Shown here: positions 16,145 through 25,017 of the stretch, one piece after another
Position numbering within the stretch: the first letter of the stretch is position 1
How the letters are laid out: each line of letters opens with the position of its first letter
DNA from: Streptococcus mitis
Lineage (GTDB): Bacteria; Bacillota; Bacilli; Lactobacillales; Streptococcaceae
Direction of reading: 5' to 3'
Assembly: GCA_001914195.1 (NCBI GenBank)
Contig: MKYF01000014.1
Coordinates: 1 to 54,462, forward strand
DNA: 54,462 nt
Notes under the pieces: generated by a model
What the model saw: the letters and a program-made list of their open reading frames with translations, nothing else
What the model was told of the DNA's origin: nothing
Database searches by the model: none
Position numbers and translations under genes: made by a program

Positions 16145-17461
16145 TTAAATTGCAAACAAGTCATTCAAGTTCTCAGCCAAGGTTGGGTGAGTGAAGATTT
16201 GTTTTGTGAAGTAAGTGTAAGGAATCTTGTTGTCCATAGCAACAGTGATGATGTTGATGATTTCTTGAGAACCTTCTGAGAAGATGCTTGCTCCAAGAAT
16301 TTCTTTTGTTTCAGTATTAACAACAGCTTTGAAAGCTCCGCGAAGGTCTCCATTTACATGGCCACGAGGCATTGCTGCAACAGGGATTTCTTTCACTGCG
16401 TATGGAAGTTTCAAATCAGCTGCTTGGCTTTCAGTCAAACCTACTTGTGAAAGTGCAGGTGTGATGAACATAGTGTTTGGTACATTGAGACGGTCTTCAA
16501 GTGTGTAGCTACCATCTCCAGCAAGGTAGCTGTAGACAACACGGAAGTCATCCAGTGAAATGTAAGTAAATTGAAGGCCACCGTTGACATCTCCAACTGC
16601 AAAGACACCAGGAACGTTTGTTTGACAATGTTTGTCTACTTTAATAGCACCACGTTCAGTTAGTTCAATATCTGTATTTTCAAGTTGAAGTGGTTCTACA
16701 TTTGGTTTACGTCCAGTTGCGTAGAGAAGGGCATCGAAACGGTAAGTTTCGTTTTCAGTTACGACAAGGACTTGGTCACCGTCATTTTTAATTTCAGTAG
16801 TACGGATATTTTGAAGCAATTCAATACCGTCTTCTTCCATGTATTGTTTAGCAAGAGCTGCGATGGAAGGTTCTGCACGAGGAAGGAAAGTATCCAAGGC
16901 ATCTAGGACTGTAACCTTGCTTCCAAGTTTGTTGTAAAGGCCAGCAAATTCAAGACCGATATTTCCACCACCAAGGACTCCAAGGTTTTCAGGCAATTTG
17001 TCCAAGTTTTGGATACCTGTTGAGTCAAAGACGTTTTTGCTTGTAGCAAGTCCAGGGATTGGCAAAACATTTGAAACGGCACCAGTGTTGATGACGATTG
17101 TTTCAGCAGTCAGTTCTTTCTTTTCATCACCAGCTTGGATTTCGATGACTTTATTTGAAAGGAAGTGAGCTTCCGCATCAAAGATATCTACGCCTGTACC
17201 AGCAACAGTCGCATAGTTTTTACCGTTGAGGCGACCAGTGATAGTGTTTTTAGTAGCAATCACTTCTTCAAAAGATAAGTCTTTCTCAGCAGCAACTAAC
17301 AAAGTTTTAGTTGGGATACAACCGATGTTGATACAAGTTCCACCATACATAGCTTTGCTACGTTCAACGAGGGCAACTTTTTTGCCAGCTGAAGCCAATT
17401 TACCTGCTAGTGTTTTACCAGCTTTACCAAATCCGATAACGATTAAATCATAAGTTAACAT
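16145..17461 (-). CDS. har: Flavin disulfide reductase, Har/RclA type (hypothiocyanous acid reductase)
   Basis: A 438-aa pyridine nucleotide-disulfide oxidoreductase. The FAD-binding GFGKAG is at residues 10-15; the redox-active pair is Cys43 and Cys48 (CINIGC); the NAD(P)H-binding GGGNIGLEFAG is near 165; the second FAD motif TNVPGVFAVGDV is near 285; and a C-terminal dimerisation domain is present, though without the His-x4-Glu pair of glutathione reductase (it has FTHPTLAEN). It matches the RclA-like pneumococcal flavoprotein Har, reported to reduce host-derived hypothiocyanous acid. The exact substrate here is inferred. It is monocistronic, with AGGAGGAAC before the ATG. Confidence 0.85.
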   Translation of the reverse strand: MLTYDLIVIGFGKAGKTLAGKLASAGKKVALVERSKAMYGGTCINIGCIPTKTLLVAAEKDLSFEEVIATKNTITGRLNGKNYATVAGTGVDIFDAEAHFLSNKVIEIQAGDEKKELTAETIVINTGAVSNVLPIPGLATSKNVFDSTGIQNLDKLPENLGVLGGGNIGLEFAGLYNKLGSKVTVLDALDTFLPRAEPSIAALAKQYMEEDGIELLQNIRTTEIKNDGDQVLVVTENETYRFDALLYATGRKPNVEPLQLENTDIELTERGAIKVDKHCQTNVPGVFAVGDVNGGLQFTYISLDDFRVVYSYLAGDGSYTLEDRLNVPNTMFITPALSQVGLTESQAADLKLPYAVKEIPVAAMPRGHVNGDLRGAFKAVVNTETKEILGASIFSEGSQEIINIITVAMDNKIPYTYFTKQIFTHPTLAENLNDLFAI

Positions 17462-17486
17462 TTAGAGTTCCTCCTATTCGAATTTC

Positions 17487-17495
17487 ATTCTAGCA
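17487..17495 (-). promoter_or_regulatory. Extended -10 of har
   Basis: On the minus strand TGC precedes TAGAAT (17492-17487). The leader is about 20 nt with AGGAGG. No good -35 is seen at the expected spacing. Confidence 0.5.
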
Positions 17496-17631
17496 CAAGA
17501 AAAAAACTTTTGCACAATTCTGCTACGCTTTAAAAAAGTTTATGAAATAGTGGAAAGTTTACTTTATTCTTTCAGAAAAATCGTTTACATGACATTATCG
17601 ATGGATTTAACTATCTTTTGCTCTAGTCTTG

Positions 17632-17640
17632 TGTTATACT
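17632..17640 (+). promoter_or_regulatory. Extended -10 of cshA
   Basis: TGT precedes TATACT (17635-17640). The -35 is weak. The predicted leader to the GTG start is about 143 nt. Confidence 0.5.
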
Positions 17641-17646
17641 AGATAG

Positions 17647-17789
17647 GTTGCAAAGAAAACAGTACTTTTCTTTTGTGGAAAAGAAGCAACACGATTTTAT
17701 ATCCAGTATATGAAAATACGTCATAAAAAGAAAAGTATAAACTAAGCCCTATAGGGTGGCTTCGCACCACCTTTAGAAAGAAGAATAAC
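17647..17789 (+). promoter_or_regulatory. Structured 5' leader of cshA
   Basis: The leader ends with two overlapping secondary-structure options: the palindrome CCCTATAGGG (17747-17756) and the stem GGTGG/CCACC (17755-17759 with 17767-17771) around CTTCGCA. They share bases, so only one can form at a time, just upstream of the AGAAAGAAG ribosome-binding site. Long leaders are common on DEAD-box helicase genes that respond to cold. A regulatory role here is inference. Confidence 0.4.
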
Positions 17790-19364
17790 GTGAAATTTAA
17801 TGAATTAAACTTGTCTGCTGATTTGCTAGCAGAGATTGAAAAAGCTGGTTTTGTAGAAGCTAGTCCGATCCAAGAACAAACTATTCCCTTGGCTCTCGAA
17901 GGCAAGGATGTTATCGGTCAAGCTCAGACTGGTACAGGAAAAACTGCAGCCTTTGGCTTGCCTACCCTTGAAAAAATCCGTACAGAAGAGGCGACCATCC
18001 AAGCCTTGGTTATCGCTCCAACTCGTGAACTCGCTGTCCAAAGTCAAGAAGAACTCTTCCGCTTTGGTCGTAGTAAGGGAGTCAAAGTCCGTTCAGTATA
18101 TGGCGGATCAAGCATTGAAAAGCAAATTAAGGCTCTTAAATCTGGTGCCCATATCGTGGTGGGAACTCCAGGTCGCCTCTTGGACTTGATTAAACGCAAG
18201 GCCTTGAAATTACAAGATATTGAAACTCTTATCCTTGACGAAGCGGATGAAATGCTCAACATGGGCTTCCTTGAAGATATCGAAGCAATTATTTCTCGTG
18301 TCCCTGAAAGCCGTCAAACCTTACTTTTCTCAGCAACTATGCCAGATGCCATCAAACGTATCGGTGTTCAGTTTATGAAAGAACCTGAACATGTGAAAAT
18401 TGCTGCCAAGGAATTGACAACAGAATTGGTTGACCAATACTATATCCGAGTTAAAGAACAAGAAAAATTTGATACCATGACTCGTCTTATGGATGTGGAA
18501 CAACCTGAGCTTGCTATCGTATTTGGTCGTACAAAACGCCGTGTAGATGAATTGACTCGTGGTTTGAAAATCCGTGGCTTCCGTGCAGAAGGAATTCATG
18601 GAGACCTAGACCAAAACAAACGTCTTCGTGTCCTTCGTGACTTTAAAAATGGCAATCTTGATGTTTTGGTTGCGACAGACGTTGCAGCGCGTGGCTTGGA
18701 TATTTCAGGTGTGACCCATGTCTATAACTACGATATTCCACAAGATCCTGAAAGTTATGTTCACCGTATCGGTCGTACAGGTCGTGCTGGTAAGTCAGGT
18801 CAGTCTATTACTTTCGTATCACCAAATGAAATGGGCTACCTCCAAATCATTGAAAACTTGACTAAGAAACGCATGAAAGGCCTCAAACCTGCAAGTGCAG
18901 AAGAAGCCTTCCAAGCTAAAAAACAGGTAGCTCTCAAGAAAATTGAACGTGATTTTGCAGATGAGACTATCCGTGCCAACTTTGAGAAATTTGGTAAGGA
19001 TGCTCGTAAGCTAGCTGCCGAATTTACTCCAGAAGAATTGGCAATGTATATCTTGAGTCTGACTGTTCAAGACCCAGATAGTCTTCCTGAAGTGGAGATT
19101 GCACGTGAAAAACCACTGCCATTTAAACCATCAGGTAATGGCTTCGGTGGTAAAGCTAAGGGAGGTCGTCGTGGAGATGACCGTCGTGATAATCGCCGTG
19201 GAGACAACCGTCGTGGTCGTCGTGATGATTTCAAAAAAGGAAGTCGTGGCAATGATCGTTTTGATAAAGACAGACGTTACCGTAATAAAGACAATAAAAA
19301 ACCACGCAATACTTCAAGTGAAAAGCAAACAGGCTTTGTTATTCGTAATAAGGGCGATAAATAA
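17790..19364 (+). CDS. cshA: DEAD-box RNA helicase CshA
   Basis: A 524-aa ATP-dependent RNA helicase acting in mRNA decay and ribosome assembly in Firmicutes. In order: the Q motif with FVEASPIQEQ, Walker A AQTGTGKT (residues 45-52), PTRELA, GTPGRLLDL, DEAD, SAT, then the second RecA domain with ATDVAARGLD and HRIGRTGRAG. The C-terminal tail from about residue 445 is rich in Gly, Arg and Asp (RRGDDRRDNRRGDNRRGRRD), typical of RNA-binding tails. It starts with GTG. A terminator follows directly. Confidence 0.95.
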   Translation: MKFNELNLSADLLAEIEKAGFVEASPIQEQTIPLALEGKDVIGQAQTGTGKTAAFGLPTLEKIRTEEATIQALVIAPTRELAVQSQEELFRFGRSKGVKVRSVYGGSSIEKQIKALKSGAHIVVGTPGRLLDLIKRKALKLQDIETLILDEADEMLNMGFLEDIEAIISRVPESRQTLLFSATMPDAIKRIGVQFMKEPEHVKIAAKELTTELVDQYYIRVKEQEKFDTMTRLMDVEQPELAIVFGRTKRRVDELTRGLKIRGFRAEGIHGDLDQNKRLRVLRDFKNGNLDVLVATDVAARGLDISGVTHVYNYDIPQDPESYVHRIGRTGRAGKSGQSITFVSPNEMGYLQIIENLTKKRMKGLKPASAEEAFQAKKQVALKKIERDFADETIRANFEKFGKDARKLAAEFTPEELAMYILSLTVQDPDSLPEVEIAREKPLPFKPSGNGFGGKAKGGRRGDDRRDNRRGDNRRGRRDDFKKGSRGNDRFDKDRRYRNKDNKKPRNTSSEKQTGFVIRNKGDK

Positions 19365-19365
19365 G

Positions 19366-19396
19366 AAAAAGCGGTTCAAAATGAATCGCTTTTTTA
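19366..19396 (+). terminator. Terminator after cshA
   Basis: AAAGCGGTTC pairs with GAATCGCTTT around AAAAT, followed by a run of T. Confidence 0.85.
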
Positions 19397-19548
19397 TATA
19401 AGGAGACCGAATGGAAAAGAAAGATAGATAAAATAGATATATTATCTTCTTGTAATATTATAATACACAAAAATAGGGGACTTGTCAATAGAAAAGAAGC
19501 AATTTAATTAAAAATATTCTTGTTTTTTCAAATTGCAATTAAATAAGC

Positions 19549-19563
19549 AATTTTCAGATAATA
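19549..19563 (+). promoter_or_regulatory. CodY box upstream of codY
   Basis: AATTTTCAGATAATA matches the CodY consensus AATTTTCWGAAAATT at 13 of 15 positions. It lies one base upstream of the -35 box, the position expected for autorepression by CodY. Confidence 0.75.
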
Positions 19564-19564
19564 A

Positions 19565-19593
19565 TTGAAAATTTAAGCTGTTTATGTTATAAT
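19565..19593 (+). promoter_or_regulatory. codY promoter
   Basis: TTGAAA (19565-19570), a 17-bp spacer and TATAAT (19588-19593), with TGT before the -10. Confidence 0.8.
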
Positions 19594-19619
19594 GATAGCG
19601 ATTAAATTCGAGGTGAAAA

Positions 19620-20408
19620 ATGGCACATTTATTAGAAAAAACAAGAAAAATTACTTCTATCCTGAAGCGCTCAGAGGAGCAGTTGCAGGAAGAACTTCCC
19701 TACAATGCGATTACCCGTCAATTGGCAGACATTATTGATTGTAATGCTTGTATTGTTAACAGCAAGGGACGTCTCCTTGGTTATTTTATGCGTTACAAAA
19801 CCAATACAGATCGTGTAGAGCAATTCTTCCAAACTAAGATTTTCCCAGATGACTACATTCAAGGTGCGAATATGATCTACGATACAGAAGCCAATCTGAC
19901 AGTTGATCATGATTTGAGTATTTTCCCTGTGGAAAGTCGTGCTGACTTTCCAGATGGTTTGACGACCATTGCACCGATTCATGTATCAGGGATTCGCCTT
20001 GGCTCTTTGATTATTTGGCGCAATGATAAAAAATTCGAAGATGAGGACTTGATTCTTGTTGAAATTGCGAGTACCGTTGTTGGGATTCAACTCCTTAATT
20101 TCCAACGTGAAGAAGATGAGAAAAATATTCGCCGCCGTACTGCTGTTACCATGGCGGTTAATACCCTTTCTTACTCCGAACTTCGTGCTGTTTCAGCAAT
20201 TTTAGGGGAATTAAATGGAAATGAAGGGCAGTTGACTGCGTCTGTGATTGCAGACCGTATCGGAATCACTCGCTCTGTGATTGTCAATGCCCTTCGTAAA
20301 CTTGAGTCTGCAGGGATTATTGAAAGTCGCTCACTTGGAATGAAGGGAACCTATCTTAAGGTTTTGATTTCAGATATTTTTGAAGAAGTGAAGAAAAGAG
20401 ATTACTAA
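19620..20408 (+). CDS. codY: GTP/branched-chain amino acid-sensing repressor CodY
   Basis: A 262-aa global regulator that represses amino-acid biosynthesis and uptake genes when branched-chain amino acids are plentiful. The N-terminal GAF ligand domain spans about residues 1-155, and the winged helix-turn-helix is at about 203-230 (VIADRIGITRSVIVNALRKLES), both matching the family. A CodY box next to its promoter points to autoregulation. The stop codon overlaps the pncA start codon by one base, so the repressor and nicotinamidase are coupled, an arrangement I recall from pneumococcus. Confidence 0.97.
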   Translation: MAHLLEKTRKITSILKRSEEQLQEELPYNAITRQLADIIDCNACIVNSKGRLLGYFMRYKTNTDRVEQFFQTKIFPDDYIQGANMIYDTEANLTVDHDLSIFPVESRADFPDGLTTIAPIHVSGIRLGSLIIWRNDKKFEDEDLILVEIASTVVGIQLLNFQREEDEKNIRRRTAVTMAVNTLSYSELRAVSAILGELNGNEGQLTASVIADRIGITRSVIVNALRKLESAGIIESRSLGMKGTYLKVLISDIFEEVKKRDY

Positions 20409-20983
20409 TGACTAAGGCTTTAATTTCGATTGATTATACAGAAGATTTTGTTGCTGATAGTGGAAAATTGACAGCAGGCGCTCCAGCTCAGGCGATTTCG
20501 GATGCCATCAGCAAGGTAACTCGATTAGCTTTTGAACGAGGGGATTACATCTTCTTTACTATCGATGCTCATGAAGAAAACGATTGTTTTCATCCAGAAA
20601 GTAAACTATTTCCTCCTCACAATTTGATTGGGACTAGTGGACGGAATTTATACGGAGATTTGGGGACCTTTTATCAAGAACATGGTTCAGAAAGTCGTGT
20701 CTTTTGGATGGATAAACGCCATTACTCAGCTTTTTCAGGGACTGACCTGGATATCCGTTTGAGAGAGCGTCGAATTTCTACAGTTATCTTAACAGGAGTC
20801 TTGACGGATATCTGTGTCCTGCATACAGCTATAGATGCCTATAATCTAGGATATGACATCGAGATTGTTAAACCAGCTGTTGCATCTATCTGGCCTGAAA
20901 ATCACCAATTTGCCCTAGGTCATTTCAAAAATACACTCGGAGCTAAGTTAGTAGATGAAAATCTAAATGAAATTTCAGAGTAA
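20408..20983 (+). CDS. pncA: Nicotinamidase PncA
   Basis: A 191-aa isochorismatase-fold hydrolase that converts nicotinamide to nicotinate for NAD salvage. The catalytic triad Asp9, Lys103 and Cys136 is intact, and the metal-binding set Asp53, His55, Glu64 and His71 is present, exactly as known for the pneumococcal enzyme. The ATG overlaps the codY stop codon (TAATG), so expression should follow CodY control. Confidence 0.95.
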   Translation: MTKALISIDYTEDFVADSGKLTAGAPAQAISDAISKVTRLAFERGDYIFFTIDAHEENDCFHPESKLFPPHNLIGTSGRNLYGDLGTFYQEHGSESRVFWMDKRHYSAFSGTDLDIRLRERRISTVILTGVLTDICVLHTAIDAYNLGYDIEIVKPAVASIWPENHQFALGHFKNTLGAKLVDENLNEISE

Positions 20984-21019
20984 TTTGGTAGATGAAATGA
21001 AAAATTTTGAAAAAAAGTG

Positions 21020-21048
21020 TTGACAAGCATCCCAAAAGTTGATATACT
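21020..21048 (+). promoter_or_regulatory. tRNA-Leu promoter
   Basis: Consensus TTGACA (21020-21025), a 17-bp spacer and TATACT (21043-21048). Confidence 0.8.
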
Positions 21049-21063
21049 AGTAAAGTAATCGAC

Positions 21064-21149
21064 GCGGGGATGGCGGAATTGGCAGACGCGCAGGACTAAG
21101 GATCCTGTGACCGCTTTAGGTCGTGAGGGTTCAAGTCCCTCTCTCCGCA
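21064..21149 (+). tRNA. tRNA-Leu (anticodon AAG)
   Basis: Acceptor arm GCGGGGA (21064-21070) pairs with TCTCCGC (21142-21148, one G-U). The anticodon loop is CTAAGGA, giving anticodon AAG. A long variable arm (class II) and the T-loop GGTTCAAGTCC are present. CCA is not encoded. Preceded by a strong promoter and followed by a terminator. Confidence 0.95.
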
Positions 21150-21156
21150 TAGGATA

Positions 21157-21184
21157 AGAGTTAGCTGAGGCTAGCTCTTTTTTT
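21157..21184 (+). terminator. Terminator after tRNA-Leu
   Basis: GAGTTAGC (21158-21165) pairs with GCTAGCTC (21170-21177), one G-U, then seven T. Confidence 0.85.
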
Positions 21185-21256
21185 CATCTAGTTAAAGTAG
21201 AGCAAAAAAATTTTTGCTCTTTTTTCGTATTTCATAAACATTTCATATTTGGGTTT

Positions 21257-21262
21257 TATAAT
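21257..21262 (+). promoter_or_regulatory. -10 box of the vex operon
   Basis: TATAAT 26 bp upstream of the vex1 ATG. The -35 region is poor. The ribosome-binding site is GGAGGTGAC. Confidence 0.45.
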
Positions 21263-21287
21263 AGTCTTACAAATATGGAGGTGACAA

Positions 21288-22565
21288 ATGAATCCAATCC
21301 AAAGAGCTTGGGCTTATGTCAGTAGAAAACGACTGAGAAGTTTTATTTTATTTCTGATTTTGCTTGTCCTATTGGCCGGAATTTCAGCCTGTTTGACTCT
21401 GATGAAGTCCAACAAAACAGTTGAAACCAATCTTTACAAATCACTCAATACATCTTTTTCTATTAAAAAGATAGAAAATGGACAGAATTTTAAGTTGTCG
21501 GACTTATCATCCGTGAGCCAGATTAAGGGGCTGGAAAATGTCTCTCCTGAATTCGAAACGGTCGCAAAACTGAAAGACAAGGAAGCGGTGAGTGGCGAGC
21601 AGAGCGTAGAACGTGATGATTTGTCAGCTGCGGACAAGAACTTGGTTAGTTTAACGGCTCTTGAAGATTCAGCCAAGGATGTCACCTTTACCAGCTCGGC
21701 TTTCAACTTAAAAGAAGGTCGCCACCTTCAAAAAGGGGAATCAAAGAAAATTCTCATCCACGAAGAGTTGGCTAAGAAGAACGGTCTTTCGCTTCATGAC
21801 AAGATTAGCTTGGATGCTGGTCAGTCAGAATCAGGAAAAGGACAAACAGTTGAGTTTGAGATTGTCGGCATCTTTTCTGGTAAAAAACAAGAGAAATTCA
21901 CAGGCTTGTCTTCCGACTTCAGTGAAAACCAGGTCTTTACAGACTATGAAAGTAGCCAAACTCTTTTGGGAAATAGTGAACCGCAAGTCAGTGCAGCGCG
22001 CTTCTATGTAGAAAATCCTAAGGAAATGGACGAACTCATGAAGCAGGTAGAAAACTTGTCTTTGGAGAATCAAGGCTATCAAGTCGAAAAGGAAAACAAG
22101 GCTTTTGAACAAATCAAAGACTCAGTTGCAACCTTCCAAACCTTCCTAACCATCTTCCTTTATGGGATGTTGATAGCTGGAGCTGGAGCCTTAATTTTGG
22201 TCTTGTCTCTCTGGTTGAGAGAACGGGTCTACGAAGTGGGAATCCTTCTGGCACTTGGAAAAGGTAAGAGTTCAATCTTCCTACAGTTCTGTTTAGAGGT
22301 AGTTTGGGTATCTCTTGGTGCTCTGCTTCCAGCATTTGCTACAGGAAATGCAATCACAACTTATCTACTCCAAACTCTATTAGCAAGTGGAGATCAGGCA
22401 GTCTTACAAGACACGCTAGCCAAAGCAAGCAGTTTATCAACCTACATCCTATCTTTTGCAGAATCCTATGTTTTTCTAGTTCTGCTTAGTTGCTTATCTG
22501 TAGCCCTTTGTTTCCTATTCTTATTTAGAAAATCACCGAAAGAAATTTTATCATCTATTAGTTAA
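21288..22565 (+). CDS. vex1: ABC exporter permease Vex1 (FtsX/MacB-like)
   Basis: A 425-aa permease with one N-terminal membrane helix (about residues 17-37), a large extracellular domain (about 40-280) and three C-terminal helices (about 285-415) including the FtsX signature region VYEVGILLALGKGKSSI. It forms an export complex with Vex2 and Vex3. In pneumococcus the vex123 operon lies upstream of pep27-vncRS and was proposed to export Pep27, an idea that later work did not fully support. Operon order vex1-vex2-vex3 is intact here, with spacings of 12 and 55 bp. Confidence 0.9.
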   Translation: MNPIQRAWAYVSRKRLRSFILFLILLVLLAGISACLTLMKSNKTVETNLYKSLNTSFSIKKIENGQNFKLSDLSSVSQIKGLENVSPEFETVAKLKDKEAVSGEQSVERDDLSAADKNLVSLTALEDSAKDVTFTSSAFNLKEGRHLQKGESKKILIHEELAKKNGLSLHDKISLDAGQSESGKGQTVEFEIVGIFSGKKQEKFTGLSSDFSENQVFTDYESSQTLLGNSEPQVSAARFYVENPKEMDELMKQVENLSLENQGYQVEKENKAFEQIKDSVATFQTFLTIFLYGMLIAGAGALILVLSLWLRERVYEVGILLALGKGKSSIFLQFCLEVVWVSLGALLPAFATGNAITTYLLQTLLASGDQAVLQDTLAKASSLSTYILSFAESYVFLVLLSCLSVALCFLFLFRKSPKEILSSIS

Positions 22566-22577
22566 GAAGGAGAAATC

Positions 22578-23225
22578 ATGACTTTATTACAAATACAAGA
22601 CCTTACCTACCGTTATAAGAACACTGCTGAAGCAGTCCTATATCAGATCAATTATAATTTTGAACCCGGGAAATTTTACAGTATTATTGGTGAGTCAGGA
22701 GCAGGAAAATCCACACTCTTGTCCCTACTTGCTGGTCTAGATAGTCCTGTTGAAGGTTCTATCCTTTTTCAAGGAGAGGATATTCGTAAGAAGGGGTATT
22801 CTTACCATCGCATGCACCATATTTCCCTGGTCTTTCAAAATTATAACTTGATAGATTATCTTTCTCCACTGGAAAATATCCGCTTGGTCAACAAAAAGGC
22901 AAGCAAGGATACACTGCTTGAGCTTGGTTTGGATGAAAGTCAGATCAAGCGGAATGTTCTCCAGTTATCAGGTGGTCAACAGCAACGTGTTGCCATTGCT
23001 CGTAGTTTGGTCTCAGAAGCTCCAGTTATTCTAGCTGATGAACCAACAGGAAATCTAGACCCTAAAACTGCTGGAGATATTGTCGAACTGCTCAAATCAC
23101 TTGCCCAGAAAACAGGTAAATGTGTCATCGTCGTAACCCACAGCAAAGAAGTGGCACAAGCATCAGATATTACACTTGAGTTGAAGGACAAGAAACTGAC
23201 TGAAACTCGCAATACTACAAAATAA
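22578..23225 (+). CDS. vex2: ABC exporter ATPase Vex2
   Basis: A 215-aa ATP-binding subunit of the LolD/MacB type. Walker A GESGAGKST is near residue 38, the Q loop follows, the ABC signature LSGGQQQR is near 135, and Walker B VILADEPTGNLD is near 157 with the switch His in VVTHSKE. It starts 12 bp after vex1 with AAGGAG upstream. It energises the Vex1/Vex3 permeases. Confidence 0.92.
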   Translation: MTLLQIQDLTYRYKNTAEAVLYQINYNFEPGKFYSIIGESGAGKSTLLSLLAGLDSPVEGSILFQGEDIRKKGYSYHRMHHISLVFQNYNLIDYLSPLENIRLVNKKASKDTLLELGLDESQIKRNVLQLSGGQQQRVAIARSLVSEAPVILADEPTGNLDPKTAGDIVELLKSLAQKTGKCVIVVTHSKEVAQASDITLELKDKKLTETRNTTK

Positions 23226-23280
23226 GATGAGCTTTTTCTCTTAGAACTATAAAATAGAACAAAATCTAGAAAGGGAACCT

Positions 23281-24660
23281 ATGTTACACAACGCATTTGC
23301 CTATGTTACAAGGAAGTTTTTCAAATCGATCGTCATCTTCCTGATTATTCTCCTCATGGCGAGCTTGAGTTTGGTCGGCTTGTCGATCAAGGGAGCTACT
23401 GCCAAGGCTTCTCAGGAGACCTTTAAAAATATCACCAATAGCTTCTCCATGCAAATCAATCGTCGCGTTAATCAAGGAACGCCACGTGGTGCTGGGAATA
23501 TTAAGGGTGAAGATATCAAAAAAATCACCGAAAACAAGGCTATCGAGTCTTATGTTAAACGCATCAACGCTATCGGAGATTTGACTGGCTATGAACTCAT
23601 CGAAACCCCAGATACCAAGAAAAATCTGACACCTGACCGTGCTAAACATTTTGGAAGTAGCTTGATGATTACAGGTGTCAATGACTCCTCTAAAGAAGAC
23701 AAGTTTGTCTCTGGTTCTTATAAACTGGTTGAAGGAGAGCACTTAACAAACGACGACAAGGACAAGGTCCTCCTGCACAAGGACTTGGCAGCCAAATACG
23801 GCTGGAAAGTAGGGGACAAGGTTAAACTGGACTCTAATGTCTATGATGCTGACAATGAAAAAGGAGCCAAGGAAACAGTCGAAGTGACCATTAAGGGACT
23901 CTTTGATGGTCACAATAAGTCGGCAGTTACCTACTCACAAGAACTTTACGAAAACACAGCTATCACAGACATTCACACTGCTGCAAAACTTTATGGATAT
24001 ACAGAAGACACAGCCATTTATGGGGACGCAACCTTCTTTGTAACAGCAGACAAGAACTTGGATGATGTCATGAAAGAATTGAATGGTATCAGTGGTATCA
24101 ACTGGAAGAGCTACACACTCGTTAAGAGCTCATCTAACTACCCAGCTCTTGAGCAATCCATCTCTGGTATGTACAAGATGGCCAACCTCCTCTTCTGGGG
24201 TAGCTTGAGTTTCTCAGTTCTTCTCCTTGCCCTCTTGCTCAGCCTTTGGATCAATGCCCGTCGCAAGGAAGTGGGAATTCTCCTCTCTATCGGTCTCAAG
24301 CAGGCAAGTATCTTGGGTCAATTCATCACAGAATCCATCTTGATTGCCATCCCTGCTTTCGTTTCTGCTTACTTCCTAGCCAACTATACAGCTCGTGCAA
24401 TCGGAAACACTGTTCTTGCCAATGTAACTTCTGGTGTTGCCAAACAGGCTAGCAAGGCTGCTCAAGCCTCTAACCTTGGTGGTGGTGCAGAAGTAGATGG
24501 CTTTAGTAAGACCTTGTCGAGTCTAGACATTTCTATTCAGACATCAGACTTTATCATCGTCTTTGTCCTTGCCTTGGTTCTAGTGGTTCTCGTTATGGCG
24601 CTTGCTTCAAGCAATCTCCTTAGAAAACAACCAAAAGAGCTTCTGCTGGATAGCGAATAA
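23281..24660 (+). CDS. vex3: ABC exporter permease Vex3 (FtsX/MacB-like)
   Basis: A 459-aa permease with the same architecture as Vex1: an N-terminal helix (about residues 13-33), a large outer domain and a C-terminal bundle (about 305-450) with RRKEVGILLSIGLKQASI. It carries an insertion before the last helix (SKAAQASNLGGGAEVDG) not seen in Vex1. A hairpin about 100 bp downstream probably terminates the operon. Confidence 0.91.
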   Translation: MLHNAFAYVTRKFFKSIVIFLIILLMASLSLVGLSIKGATAKASQETFKNITNSFSMQINRRVNQGTPRGAGNIKGEDIKKITENKAIESYVKRINAIGDLTGYELIETPDTKKNLTPDRAKHFGSSLMITGVNDSSKEDKFVSGSYKLVEGEHLTNDDKDKVLLHKDLAAKYGWKVGDKVKLDSNVYDADNEKGAKETVEVTIKGLFDGHNKSAVTYSQELYENTAITDIHTAAKLYGYTEDTAIYGDATFFVTADKNLDDVMKELNGISGINWKSYTLVKSSSNYPALEQSISGMYKMANLLFWGSLSFSVLLLALLLSLWINARRKEVGILLSIGLKQASILGQFITESILIAIPAFVSAYFLANYTARAIGNTVLANVTSGVAKQASKAAQASNLGGGAEVDGFSKTLSSLDISIQTSDFIIVFVLALVLVVLVMALASSNLLRKQPKELLLDSE

Positions 24661-24757
24661 ATTTGAAAAAATTAGTCTAAAAATAGAGACTACATCTTAT
24701 TTTTCTATTCAAGAATGGTGGATAGAGAATGGCTATTTAACAATTCAAAATAGAGCC

Positions 24758-24790
24758 GAAAGCAGTGGTGAAAATCATTGCTTTCAGTTG
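24758..24790 (+). terminator. Probable terminator of the vex operon
   Basis: GAAAGCA (24758-24764) pairs with TGCTTTC (24779-24785), with further imperfect pairing inside, followed by a T-rich stretch. Confidence 0.6.
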
Positions 24791-24796
24791 CTTTCT

Positions 24797-24826
24797 TTGT
24801 ACTTTAGTACTTAAACATGATATACT
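24797..24826 (+). promoter_or_regulatory. Ancestral pep27-vncRS promoter, now separated from vncR
   Basis: TTGTAC (24797-24802), an 18-bp spacer and TATACT (24821-24826) with TGA before it (extended -10). It lies directly upstream of the pep27 5' fragment and is now about 2.9 kb from vncR. It probably transcribes into the inserted surface-protein gene. Confidence 0.55.
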
Positions 24827-24832
24827 AAAGCT

Positions 24833-24922
24833 ATGGAATTTATTAGAAAGGAATTTCACAACTTATATATGGAATTGTGCATAAGAATCTATAGAAACTT
24901 TATCTTGAAAATAGATAGATAA
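24833..24922 (+). pseudogene. pep27, 5' fragment
   Basis: Codons 24842-24862 encode IRKEFHN, matching the first seven residues of pneumococcal Pep27 (MRKEFHN) except that the start Met codon is ATT. An in-frame ATG lies three codons upstream at 24833. After Asn7 the reading continues into unrelated sequence and stops at 24922, giving a 29-codon frame. The matching remainder of the peptide lies at 27594-27656. The comparison uses the Pep27 sequence from memory. Confidence 0.75.
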
Positions 24923-25017
24923 ATCTGTAGAAGCCTGTGCATATCGCAAACATAGGCTAGCAGGCCTAGGCAGGGTCTACTTTGGAAAATATAGATTAGT
25001 GAGGAAAAATAAACATT

